Source of the DNA: Streptomyces sp. WMMB303
Lineage (GTDB): Bacteria; Actinomycetota; Actinomycetes; Streptomycetales; Streptomycetaceae
Direction: 5' to 3'
Length of the DNA: 64,000 nt
Assembly: GCF_029351045.1 (NCBI RefSeq)
Contig: NZ_JARKIN010000001.1
Span: forward strand, 2,008,001-2,072,000
The notes under the pieces are model-generated. The model saw only the letters and a program-made list of their open reading frames with translations. It had not been told where the DNA came from and did no database searches. A program made the position numbers and the translations under genes. Below are positions 18,276 to 27,133 of the stretch, one piece after another (the first letter of the stretch is position 1; every line of letters starts with the position of its first letter).

Positions 18276-19139
18276 ATGCCCGCAGGTGGACGCCCCACGA
18301 TGCGCAGCCGTCGTCTCGGGTCGGCTCTCCGTCGCCTCCGCGAGGTGGCGCGGCTCGACCAGCAGCAGGCAGCCGAGTACATCGCGGGCTCGAAAGCGAA
18401 AGTCAGCCGCATCGAGTCGGGCCAAGTAGCGGCGCGCCCCGGCGACGTCCGGTTACTGCTGGAGCTCTACGGAATCCAGGACCCGGAGACGTTCCGCCAC
18501 TACGAGCAGTTGGCGCGGGATGCCAACAAACGAGGGTGGTGGCTCGACTACCGCGTCTCGCCGGAGCTGAGCGACTACATCGCCCTGGAGCACGACGCGA
18601 CGTTCGTCCGCACCTGGCAGACGGTGCTGGTCCCGGGACTCTTGCAAACGGCCGACTACACCCGGACGTTGGTAGAAAGCAATCCCTCCGTGACGGAACC
18701 CGACGTCGTGGAGCAGGCAGTCAAGATGCGGCAGGAGCGTCGCCGCAGGTTCGAAGAGTCCGGGGCGCGCTACAGCGCCGTGGTCTGGGAGCCCGCCCTC
18801 TCCGACCCCATGCCCTCCCCCGAGGTGCACAGGAACCAACTCGCAAACCTCCTGGAAACCGCAGCTCGCCCGAACGTCACCTTCCAGGTGCTGCCGACCA
18901 CCGAGTGGGCCGCCGCGCGGTCCGCGCCCACCTTCGTCATGCTCTCCTTCGACGGCGAGTGGTCGCCTTCCGCCGTGGGACAGGAGACACACCGCAACGT
19001 GGCCATCACGGAAGACGAGACCGAAATCGCAGCCTACGCACACTCCTTCGACCAGCTACGCTCGGTAGCGCTGAATCCGGCCGACAGCCAGGGATTCATC
19101 GCGGACACGCTGGCCGCCATAGCCGAGGAGAGTCAGTGA
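18276..19139 (+). CDS. XRE-family regulator with DUF5753 domain
   Basis: 287 aa from the ATG at 18276, with GAGAGGA (18264-18270) upstream. HTH at residues ~9-65 (LGSALRRLREVARLDQQQAAEYIA, KVSRIESGQ), followed by a DUF5753 sensor-like domain (~95-275: WQTVLVPGLLQTADYTRTL, FQVLPTTEWAAARSAP). Such proteins with a downstream DUF397 gene form the recurrent Streptomyces abaA/whiJ-like regulatory module. The stop overlaps the DUF397 start by GTGA. Confidence 0.93.
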   Translation: MPAGGRPTMRSRRLGSALRRLREVARLDQQQAAEYIAGSKAKVSRIESGQVAARPGDVRLLLELYGIQDPETFRHYEQLARDANKRGWWLDYRVSPELSDYIALEHDATFVRTWQTVLVPGLLQTADYTRTLVESNPSVTEPDVVEQAVKMRQERRRRFEESGARYSAVVWEPALSDPMPSPEVHRNQLANLLETAARPNVTFQVLPTTEWAAARSAPTFVMLSFDGEWSPSAVGQETHRNVAITEDETEIAAYAHSFDQLRSVALNPADSQGFIADTLAAIAEESQ

Positions 19140-19348
19140 ACGTGAGCGACGAGCCGGTCACCCCCTTCTTCAAGTCGAGCTACTCGGGTTCCGACCCGAA
19201 CCACGAGTGCGTGGAGGTCGCCCACACAGCGGCCGGCGGGCGCGCGGTCCGCGACAGCAAGGACCCCGCACGGGGGACGGCGTACTTCGGGGCCGAAGCC
19301 TGGCAGGCGTTCGTCACAGCGCTGGGAAACGGCCAGGAAGCCGGCTGA
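19136..19348 (+). CDS. DUF397 protein, partner of the XRE regulator
   Basis: 70 aa from GTG 19136, overlapping the XRE stop. It contains the full DUF397 pattern: FFKSSYSGSDPNHECVEVAH, then VRDSKDPARG and WQAFVTAL. DUF397 proteins are thought to act with the neighbouring XRE regulator, by analogy with whiJ/bldB loci, though the mechanism is not firmly known. The overlap argues for a co-produced complex. Confidence 0.92.
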   Translation: MNVSDEPVTPFFKSSYSGSDPNHECVEVAHTAAGGRAVRDSKDPARGTAYFGAEAWQAFVTALGNGQEAG

Positions 19349-19457
19349 GCCCAGCACGAGCGCCGCGCCTGCCCCCTACCGCGGTAGGGGGCACCCGTAC
19401 AGATGTGGCTCCGCAGTAGCTCCCGCGCGGCGTATCCGGCGCCATAGCTTTCCGCTC

Positions 19458-20003
19458 ATGAACGTTTCCCGGACCACCACAGCGCCCTCCGCCTCCGCAC
19501 CCTCCGCCTCGCGGCGGTTCGGGCGGCGGCTGGGAGGGGCCGTCGCCCTCTTCCCGCTCGGGCTGTTCGCCCTGCTCGCCGGACTCGGCGGACGGAGCGG
19601 GTCCGCACGCAGGGCGCTGCGCGCGGACCCCGGAACGAGCAGTCCACGAGTACTGACACAAGCGCTACTGACCGTGCTGCTCGGCGTCCTGGCGCTGATC
19701 CTGGCCGGGACACTCGCCCTCGGCATCGCGCGCGGGCTGTTCTACGGCTTCGTGGACAGCGGCCCCTACGACGACTCCTGGGGCGGCCCGAGCAGGACCG
19801 GGGCCTGGTTGGCGCACTTCGGGGTGAGCGTACCGATCTGCGGCGCCGCGGTCGGGCTGCTGTACGGCCTGGCCGCGCTGCACCGGCGGATGACGGCCCC
19901 GCTGCGCGGCGAGCACCGACCCGCGTGGGTACTGCCGACGGTGCTGCTGAGCTGCGCGGCTGCCGCCCTGTTCCTGGTCTCGTTCGTGCACCAGTTGGAC
20001 TGA
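19458..20003 (+). CDS. Hypothetical integral membrane protein (about 4 TM)
   Basis: 181 aa from the ATG at 19458. Hydrophobic segments lie near residues 26-46 (LGGAVALFPLGLFALLAGLG), 70-92 (LLTVLLGVLALILAGTLAL), 120-140 (VPICGAAVGLLYGLAAL) and 158-175. A Ser/Ala-rich N-terminus and basic connecting loops suggest both ends are cytoplasmic. No family recognised. It stands alone between the DUF397 gene and a convergent tautomerase-like gene. Confidence 0.65.
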   Translation: MNVSRTTTAPSASAPSASRRFGRRLGGAVALFPLGLFALLAGLGGRSGSARRALRADPGTSSPRVLTQALLTVLLGVLALILAGTLALGIARGLFYGFVDSGPYDDSWGGPSRTGAWLAHFGVSVPICGAAVGLLYGLAALHRRMTAPLRGEHRPAWVLPTVLLSCAAAALFLVSFVHQLD

Positions 20004-20023
20004 GCCGCGCCCCCGCGGGTGTC

Positions 20024-20374
20024 TCACTCCCCCTGGGACCAGGCGGCGACCGGGAGCGCCAGGTAGACGCCGAAATCGTCGAGGCCGGTCGCCTCGGCGA
20101 TGCTCTCGTGGAGCCGGTCGACGCGCTCCTGGCGGTCGGCGGCCCGGCTCTCGAACCACTTGGAGCGCACCTCGATCACGATGTCCAGGCCGCAGCGGTC
20201 GAGGGGGCCGAGTTGCCGGAAGCGGAGCTCCACGTCGCCGGGTTGCAGGTCGCCGTCGTAGGGCTCCTCGGGGCACTCGACGGCCACGGAGACCAGGTGC
20301 GGCAGCACCGCGCCCAGTTCGCGGAGCGTGTGCTCGGGCACGCCCGGCGCACAGGTCACTTCGACGAGGGGCAT
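20024..20374 (-). CDS. Tautomerase-superfamily-like small protein
   Basis: 116 aa starting MPLVEVTCAPGVPEHTLREL. The Pro directly after the initiator Met and the beta-alpha pattern resemble 4-oxalocrotonate-tautomerase/MIF-fold proteins, where Pro-1 is the catalytic base. The second half (LDIVIEVRSKWFESRAADRQ, LDDFGVYLALPVAAW) fits one fused beta-alpha-beta unit of doubled length. No substrate can be inferred. The family call is tentative. Confidence 0.55.
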   Translation of the reverse strand: MPLVEVTCAPGVPEHTLRELGAVLPHLVSVAVECPEEPYDGDLQPGDVELRFRQLGPLDRCGLDIVIEVRSKWFESRAADRQERVDRLHESIAEATGLDDFGVYLALPVAAWSQGE

Positions 20375-20516
20375 CGCTCACTCCTGACCGGACCGGTGGG
20401 CCCGTCGGGGTCGGTGGAAACTGTCGGTGGTAGCCATGGATGTACGGCCGGAGCGGGGCGGACGCGCTCCCGTCCGTCCGTCTCCGTCCGGGCGGGAGCA
20501 GGACCGGGCTCCGGGG

Positions 20517-22193
20517 TCAGCGTCGGGGCGCGGGGTCGCCGGGAGACTCCTCCCGCAGCCGGTAGTGGTAGCTGTAGGCGTAGCGGAAGCCCAGGCCGGT
20601 GTAGAGGGCCTGGGCGGGCGTGTTGGCCCGCCCCACCTGGAGATAGAGGCCGCGCACGCCCTCGGAGGCGGCCCACGCGGCCCCCGCGCGCAGGACGGTC
20701 GCGGCGACCTTGCGCCGACGGTGTGCCGGGTGGGTGATCACACAGTAGACGCCGGCCCAGTCGTCGTCACCGCCGACGAACAGTCCGATGCCCGCCGGGG
20801 TTCCGGGATCGCTCCCGGCGTCGTCCGGGAAGACCGCGACGCAGGCCAGGGGGGCGGCGATACCGGCGATGACCTGGTCGGCGACCTGTCGGCTGTCCTG
20901 CTGAGCGTCCAGTTCGACGAAGGCCCGCAGCCACTCCGCGGTGGGCGCGATGCTCAACCGGGTCCGCCGGCCCGCGAGGGGGGCCGGGCCGTCGGCGACC
21001 GTCCGGGCGGAGGCGGTCAGTACGTGCACCCGGCTGCGCAGTCGGTAGCCGCGGGCGGCCAGGGACGCGTCCAGAGCCAGGTGTTCGGTCCCCGGTCCGA
21101 TCTGGACGGCGGCGGGCAGGCCGCGCCCGGCGTAGAAGTCCTCGACCGTGGACAGGGCCGCCGCCGGATCAGCGGCCGGTTCCGTCGCCGGTGGCGACAG
21201 CGGCAGGGCGGTGTTGTCGGAACGCAGCCGCCGCACGCCCGGGGTGTGGCGCAGCAGCCAGCCGCCGGCGGTCCGGGCGACGGGGGCGGGCCAGGCCGCC
21301 AGCGCGTGCCGCTCGATGCGCCGTACCTCCTCGGGAGGGCTTCCGGCGAACGTGTCGGTCAGGGTGCGGGCGAGCTGGTCGAGGACCGCCGCGTCGGCCG
21401 TCCGGCCCTCGCCGGGCGGCTGGTGTTCGGTGACGCCGAGACCGGCGAGGGTGAAGTTCCGGGCCAGGGCCCGTACCGCGGAAGCGAGTCGGTGGGGGGA
21501 GAGGCCGTCCGGCTCGGGTACCCCGACGGAGGAGAAGTGGCCCGGATCGAGTACATCGAGATCGAGGTGGACATACACCGCTTCCGCACCCGTCCGCGCG
21601 ACTGCCCAGACCAGAGCGGACGGGTCGGCCAACTCGGCCGGAGGGAGGTGGTGGACCGCGTGCCGGTCGACGTACCGGCGCTCGGCGGGGTCGAGGGAGC
21701 GCACCCCGGCCAGTACGACCTGCCCGGGCGCGAGCGGCACGCCGGTGCCCAGTTCGGCGGGACCGTCGCCGAGCAGCGTGCGCAGCACCATGCCGTGGAA
21801 CGCGCCGGAGGGCGAGGTGTCAGGAGTGTGGAGGTCGCCGTGTGCGTCGAACCATACGAGCGCCAGCTTGTCGCCGTACCGGCGGTGAGCGCGTTCGACG
21901 GGTGCGAGTTCCACCCCGCAGTCGCCGCCGGTTGTCACGACGGTCCGGTCGGGCAGTTGCTCCAGCGCGAAACGCACGGCGCTCAGGTTCGCGGCCAGCT
22001 CGTCGAGGGCACGGACTCCGTCCACCGGGCCCGTCGCCGCGGCCCGGACGTCCACTGGCACACGCGTCCGTCGCGCGGCGGGGAACATGTCCGCCGTCGC
22101 GCGCGCCCCCTGCACCAGGCGGCGTGCCGAGACCGACCCCGATCCCTGCCACTGCGGAACCTCCAGCACGGCCCAATCCGCACGCGCGGTCAC
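20517..22193 (-). CDS. Arginase-family/GNAT acetyltransferase fusion protein
   Basis: 558 aa in one uninterrupted frame. Residues ~1-280 are ureohydrolase-like: TTGGDCGVE (89-95), WFDAHGDLHTPDTSPSG with FHGM (114-135) and HLDLDVLDPGHF (209-220). The first metal motif is GGDC where arginase/agmatinase has GGDH, so one manganese ligand is Cys92 instead of His; the other Asp/His ligands remain. Residues ~290-558 are a GNAT acetyltransferase, with acetyl-CoA motif region HPAHRRRKVAATVLRAG and the final NTPAQALYTGLGFRYAYSYHYR. The joint lies near residue 285. Family members normally exist separately. A fused guanidine hydrolase plus N-acetyltransferase suggests sequential chemistry on an arginine-like substrate, as inference only. 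Confidence 0.88.
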   Translation of the reverse strand: MTARADWAVLEVPQWQGSGSVSARRLVQGARATADMFPAARRTRVPVDVRAAATGPVDGVRALDELAANLSAVRFALEQLPDRTVVTTGGDCGVELAPVERAHRRYGDKLALVWFDAHGDLHTPDTSPSGAFHGMVLRTLLGDGPAELGTGVPLAPGQVVLAGVRSLDPAERRYVDRHAVHHLPPAELADPSALVWAVARTGAEAVYVHLDLDVLDPGHFSSVGVPEPDGLSPHRLASAVRALARNFTLAGLGVTEHQPPGEGRTADAAVLDQLARTLTDTFAGSPPEEVRRIERHALAAWPAPVARTAGGWLLRHTPGVRRLRSDNTALPLSPPATEPAADPAAALSTVEDFYAGRGLPAAVQIGPGTEHLALDASLAARGYRLRSRVHVLTASARTVADGPAPLAGRRTRLSIAPTAEWLRAFVELDAQQDSRQVADQVIAGIAAPLACVAVFPDDAGSDPGTPAGIGLFVGGDDDWAGVYCVITHPAHRRRKVAATVLRAGAAWAASEGVRGLYLQVGRANTPAQALYTGLGFRYAYSYHYRLREESPGDPAPRR

Positions 22194-22304
22194 CCGGCCA
22201 CCTCCTCCACAGGTACGGCACCGCAGCGGGCGCGGTGTGGTCCCGTGATATCCGGCGGACCGGCTCCGCGTCGACCGAATAGAACCGGGCCGCGGGCGCG
22301 CGCC

Positions 22305-22358
22305 CGGGCGGTTCGGAACCGAACCGCCCGACTCGGCCCGGGCCCGACTGCCCGGGCC
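22305..22358. terminator. Two adjacent GC-rich hairpins between old yellow enzyme and arginase-GNAT genes
   Basis: CGGGCGGTTCGG-AA-CCGAACCGCCCG (22305-22330, 12-bp arms, two-base loop) is followed by GGCCCGGGC-N6-GCCCGGGCC (22335-22358). They lie 50-105 bp after the stop of the leftward old yellow enzyme gene and upstream of the arginase-GNAT start. No T-tract is evident. The role may be termination or mRNA 3'-end stability. Confidence 0.55.
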
Positions 22359-22409
22359 GGCTCCACTGCGCGCCGGCGCGGACGCGCCCGGTTGACCCGA
22401 CGGGCCCGG

Positions 22410-23510
22410 CTACGCCCGGTGGTACTGGACCGGGCGGCGCGGCTCGGCGTCCAGTTCGACCGCGGCCTCGTTCGCCCAGTACGGGCGGCGCAGCAGCTCG
22501 CGGCCGAGGAGGACCGCGTCGGCCTGGCCGGAGGCGAGGATCTGCTCCGCCTGCCGGGGCTCGGTGATCAGGCCGACGGCGGCGACGGGCAGGTCGGTCT
22601 CCTTGCGGACCCGCTCGGCGAACGGCACCTGGAAGCCGGGGAGGGCCTGGATGCGGGCGTCGGGCGCGTTCCCGCCCGTGGAGGTGTCGAGCAGGTCGAC
22701 GCCGCGGGCGTGCAGCTCCTTGGCGAGGCGGACCGTGTCGTCGCCGGTCCAGCCCTCGCGGTCGTCCTCGGGGTTCTCGCTCAGCCAGTCGGTCGCGGAG
22801 ATCCGGAAGAACAGCGGCAGTTCCTCGGGCCACACCGCGCGGACGGCTTCGACGACCTCCAGCGCGAAGCGGGTCCGGCCCTCGAAGGAGCCGCCGTACT
22901 CGTCGGTGCGGTGGTTGGTGTAGGGCGAGAGGAACTCGTTGATCAGGTAGCCGTGCGCGCCGTGCACCTCCACGACGCGGAATCCGGCCGCGTGGGCGCG
23001 GCGGGCGCTGTCCGCGAACTGCCGCACCAGCTCGGCTATCCGCTCCCGGGAGAGTTCGTCGGGGGTGGTGTGCCCGTCGGTGAAGGGCACCGGGCTGGGG
23101 CCCAGCGGCTGCCAGCCGTGGTTGACGCCGGGTGCCAGGGGTGCGCCGCGGTCGACCCAGGTGCGCTCGGTGGACGCCTTGCGGCCCGCGTGCGCGAGCT
23201 GGATGCCGGGGACGGTGCCCTGCTCGGAGAGGAACCGGGTGAGGCGGGTGAACGCCTCCTGCTGGCGGTCGTTCCACAGGCCCAGGTCGTAGGGGCTGAT
23301 CCGGCCCTCGGGGGTGACGGCCGTGGCCTCGACCAGCGCCAGTCCGACTCCCCCGGCGGCGCGCGCACCCAGGTGCGCGAGGTGCCAGTCGGTGGGGGCG
23401 CCCTGGTCGGGGCCGTCCGGCGCGGCCGAGTACTGGCACATCGGTGCCATCCAGACGCGGTTGGGCACGGTCACCGACCGCAGGTCGAAGGGCTCGAACA
23501 GTGCGCTCAC
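22410..23510 (-). CDS. NADH:flavin oxidoreductase, old yellow enzyme (YqjM/NamA-like)
   Basis: 366 aa from GTG 23510 (VSALFEPFDLRSV), preceded by GGAGAG. FMN-dependent ene-reductase with the thermophilic-like OYE pattern: RVWMAPMCQYSA (the Cys that tunes FMN), HLAHLGARAAGGVGL, QLAHAGRKAS, FRVVEVHGAHGYLINEFLSPYTN with the substrate-binding His pair, RTDEYGGSFEGRTRF, and LLGRELLRRPYW. It reduces C=C bonds of electrophiles such as enals. A divergent ArsR-type repressor shares its promoter, suggesting induction by electrophiles or metals. Confidence 0.95.
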   Translation of the reverse strand: MSALFEPFDLRSVTVPNRVWMAPMCQYSAAPDGPDQGAPTDWHLAHLGARAAGGVGLALVEATAVTPEGRISPYDLGLWNDRQQEAFTRLTRFLSEQGTVPGIQLAHAGRKASTERTWVDRGAPLAPGVNHGWQPLGPSPVPFTDGHTTPDELSRERIAELVRQFADSARRAHAAGFRVVEVHGAHGYLINEFLSPYTNHRTDEYGGSFEGRTRFALEVVEAVRAVWPEELPLFFRISATDWLSENPEDDREGWTGDDTVRLAKELHARGVDLLDTSTGGNAPDARIQALPGFQVPFAERVRKETDLPVAAVGLITEPRQAEQILASGQADAVLLGRELLRRPYWANEAAVELDAEPRRPVQYHRA

Positions 23511-23555
23511 GGCGCTCTCCAATCGGGGTGGGAGCCGTTGCCGGCACAACGACCT

Positions 23556-23577
23556 TAGTACGATACTCGCCGTACTA
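23556..23577. promoter_or_regulatory. TAGTACG-N8-CGTACTA inverted repeat, candidate ArsR operator
   Basis: Perfect 7-bp arms lie in the 108-bp gap between the divergent old yellow enzyme and ArsR genes. A related half-site, CCGTAGTAT, occurs at 23604-23612 just before the ArsR start. The position over both promoters fits autorepression and control of the reductase. Confidence 0.65.
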
Positions 23578-23618
23578 CGAGACCTGTCAAATTTCGACGG
23601 TTGCCGTAGTATGGACCC

Positions 23619-23957
23619 GTGCCGACCACGACCGCCGTACGCGAACTCCCGCACCCCGCACCGGAGGAGATCCACCTGGAGACGGTGCTGCACGCGCTGT
23701 CCGACCCGATCAGGCTGCGCATCGCCACCGCGCTGGGCGCCCACGGCGAAGGCGACGGGGACGGCGCCGCCTGCTCCCAGGTCGAACTGCCGGTCTCCGC
23801 CTCGACCGCGACCCACCACTTCCGGGTACTGCGCGAGGCGGGCGTGATCAAGCAGTGCTACCGCGGCACCGCGAAGATCAGCTGCCTGCGCCGCGCCGAC
23901 CTGGAGGCCCGCTTCCCGGGCCTGCTCGACGCGGTACTGCGCGCGGCAGCGAGCTGA
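23619..23957 (+). CDS. ArsR-family winged-helix regulator
   Basis: 112 aa from GTG 23619. LETVLHALSDPIRLRIATAL is the typical ArsR helix 1-2, followed by CSQVELPVSASTATHHFRVLREAGVIKQCYRG with the recognition helix. The loop GAHGEGDGDGAAC is longer than usual. Only a few Cys are present (CSQV, KQCYRG, SCLRR) and the classic ELCVC metal site is absent, so it may sense redox or electrophiles. Divergent from the old yellow enzyme gene. Confidence 0.92.
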   Translation: MPTTTAVRELPHPAPEEIHLETVLHALSDPIRLRIATALGAHGEGDGDGAACSQVELPVSASTATHHFRVLREAGVIKQCYRGTAKISCLRRADLEARFPGLLDAVLRAAAS

Positions 23958-24058
23958 AACCCACCCCTTCGAGGGATCCGTCGAGAGGTCCGCTCACATT
24001 GTCGGTGCGCCCGGCTACGGTGCGTGGCAACTGGCTCACAGCACCTGAGGAGCGCATC

Positions 24059-24697
24059 ATGACGGAGACGCCGGCACGACCGACCGCCAGGACGACACCC
24101 ATGACGCCCATAGAGACCCCTGAGGGACCACTGCGCTACCAGGCGCTGTTCCGGACACTCTTGACCATGGAGGTGCCCGAGGGATACCGGGCGGAGATCA
24201 TCGGGGGAAACATCGTCATGTCGCCGTGGTCGAAGGGGTACTACCTGCGCGTCATGCGTTCACTGCGGACGCAGATCGAGCCGCATCTGCCGCCCGGACT
24301 CGTCGTGGACAGCTCCCCCTACCTCTTCGCCCTCCCCGGGCAGGAACGGGCCTACGGTCCGGACGTCTTCGTGGCCGCCGAGCAGGCATTCGACACCGAA
24401 GAGCGATGCATCGACGGCGAGTCCCTCACGCTCGTCGCCGAATTGACCTCGGACTCGACGCGCCGAGTCGACTGGACCGACAAACTGCCGGTCTACGCCA
24501 AGGCCGGGATCCCCGTGTACCTCCTGCTCGACATGCAGGAGGACACCCTCTCCGTCTTCTCGACTCCGACCGCGCTGGGATACGCGGAACGCAAGACCTA
24601 CCGTTTCGGTGAGAAGGCCACGATGCCCCCGCCGTTCGACTTCGAACTGGAGACGGACGGGTTCGGCCAGGGACCGGCCCCGGAAAAGGAGAGCTGA
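24059..24697 (+). CDS. Uma2-family (DUF820) PD-(D/E)XK-fold protein
   Basis: 212 aa from the ATG at 24059. EVPEGYRAEIIGGNIVMSPWSKGYY, YGPDVFVAAEQAF and LTLVAELTSDSTRRVDWTDK followed by YAKAGIPVYLLLDM are the standard Uma2 blocks; the Glu/Asp/Glu-x-Lys positions correspond to a nuclease-like core. Streptomyces carries many copies. The biological role is not established. It is followed 29 bp later by a methyltransferase in the same direction. Confidence 0.9.
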   Translation: MTETPARPTARTTPMTPIETPEGPLRYQALFRTLLTMEVPEGYRAEIIGGNIVMSPWSKGYYLRVMRSLRTQIEPHLPPGLVVDSSPYLFALPGQERAYGPDVFVAAEQAFDTEERCIDGESLTLVAELTSDSTRRVDWTDKLPVYAKAGIPVYLLLDMQEDTLSVFSTPTALGYAERKTYRFGEKATMPPPFDFELETDGFGQGPAPEKES

Positions 24698-24726
24698 GAA
24701 GGCGTCCGCTCAGCCAGAGTTCCGGC

Positions 24727-25464
24727 ATGGACCGACAGATACGCTCCCTGCTCGCGCACGCCGACCACCCCGTCGCGGCGCCGCTCGACGACTCCTCCGT
24801 GGACCGGCTGCTCTCCCGGGCGATCGTCCGCGGCGACGAACACGTACTCGACCTCGGCTGCGGCGAAGGAGCGTGGTTGCTGCGCGCCCTGCGGGCGCAT
24901 CCCGATGTCACCGCCGAGGGGATCGACCTCTCCGCGGAGGCGCTGCAACAGGCCCGGCGCGGCGCCGAGGAGGCGGGGGTCGCCGGGCGGCTGGCGCTGC
25001 ACCAGGAGGAGGCCGCGGCGTTCTCCGCCGAGCGGCCCGGCGACGTCGTACTGAGTGTAGGGGCCGCGCACGCGTTCGGCGGGCTGCTGCCGGCCCTGGA
25101 GGGCGCGCGGCGGCTGCTGGCACCCGGCGGCACGGTACTGGTCGGAGACGCGTACTGGGAGCGGGAGCCGAGCCGGCGGGCACGGGAGATTCTGGGGTCG
25201 TACGAGGACCTCGCGGGAACGGTCGAGCAGGTCGCCGCGGAGGGCTGGACCCCGGTGTACGCGCACGTCTCGACCCGGCACGAGCTGGACGACTACGAGT
25301 GGAACTGGACCGGTTCCCTTTCCCGTTGGGCACTGGACCACCCCGGCCATCCGGACAGCGCGGAAGCCCTGCGCGCGGCGGCTGAACACCGGGAGGAGTG
25401 GCTGCGCGGGTACCGGGAGAGCTTCGGCTTCGTGTGCCTGCTGCTGCGCCGCACAGCCGGGTGA
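24727..25464 (+). CDS. SAM-dependent methyltransferase, class I
   Basis: 245 aa. Motif I HVLDLGCGEGAWLLRAL, acidic motif II VTAEGIDLSAEAL, and motif IV-like VVLSVGAAHAFGGL with LLAPGGTVLVGDAYWERE identify the Rossmann-like methyltransferase fold of the Methyltransf_11/25 group. The C-terminal DYEWNWTGSLSRWALDHPG is shared with several Streptomyces paralogues. Substrate unknown. A GC-rich hairpin follows the stop. Confidence 0.88.
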   Translation: MDRQIRSLLAHADHPVAAPLDDSSVDRLLSRAIVRGDEHVLDLGCGEGAWLLRALRAHPDVTAEGIDLSAEALQQARRGAEEAGVAGRLALHQEEAAAFSAERPGDVVLSVGAAHAFGGLLPALEGARRLLAPGGTVLVGDAYWEREPSRRAREILGSYEDLAGTVEQVAAEGWTPVYAHVSTRHELDDYEWNWTGSLSRWALDHPGHPDSAEALRAAAEHREEWLRGYRESFGFVCLLLRRTAG

Positions 25465-25486
25465 GACCCGGCAGGCGGCAGCACTG

Positions 25487-25519
25487 TGGCCCGGTGCCCC
25501 TGCGCGGGGTGCCGGGCCA
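25487..25519. terminator. Bidirectional hairpin between the methyltransferase gene and glyS
   Basis: TGGCCCGGTGCCCC (25487-25500) pairs with GGGGTGCCGGGCCA (25506-25519); there is one G-T pair and a 5-nt loop. It sits in the 78-bp gap between two convergent genes and can serve either strand. No clear T-tract. Confidence 0.65.
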
Positions 25520-25542
25520 CGGCGGAAGCGGAGTGCGGCGGG

Positions 25543-26925
<1,383 letters not shown>

Positions 26926-27095
26926 GGTGCTCTCTTCATTGACGGCGAGACGGAATACCTCAGATTACTTGGGGCCGTAGGGGGCGCGGCAAATCGGTTC
27001 CGGCTCGCATCGGGACCTCTTGTCCGGAGTCATCGGGACCGCCCCGGAAGATCCCTTCCGGCAGCGCACCGTGATCACGGAGCGCAAAGCTTTAG

Positions 27096-27125
27096 TTGAC
27101 AATCGTTTCCAGTTTCGATGAAAAT
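27096..27125 (+). promoter_or_regulatory. Probable znuA promoter (TTGACA...GAAAAT), likely leaderless start
   Basis: TTGACA at 27096-27101 is a perfect -35 element. An 18-bp spacer leads to GAAAAT at 27120-27125 (4 of 6 against TATAAT). A start about 7 nt further would fall at or next to the ATG at 27133, giving an mRNA without a 5' leader. The promoter is covered by both Zur-like boxes. Confidence 0.6.
27097..27111. promoter_or_regulatory. Zur box 1 (weaker)
   Basis: TGACAATCGTTTCCA has 11 of 15 positions of the streptomycete Zur consensus TGaAAATgatTTTCA as remembered. It overlaps the -35 element of znuA and is 22 bp centre-to-centre from box 2, i.e. about two helical turns. Confidence 0.6.
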
Positions 27126-27133
27126 GAGTGTCA
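27119..27133. promoter_or_regulatory. Zur box 2 (strong)
   Basis: TGAAAATGAGTGTCA matches 13 of 15 consensus Zur positions and covers the probable -10 element down to the first base of the preferred znuA ATG. Zinc-loaded Zur, encoded three genes downstream, would block RNA polymerase here. Confidence 0.8.

Noticed and set aside
26926..27095. Possible T-box or riboswitch upstream of glyS
   Set aside because: No T-box sequence or specifier-loop pattern was seen in the short 5' region.
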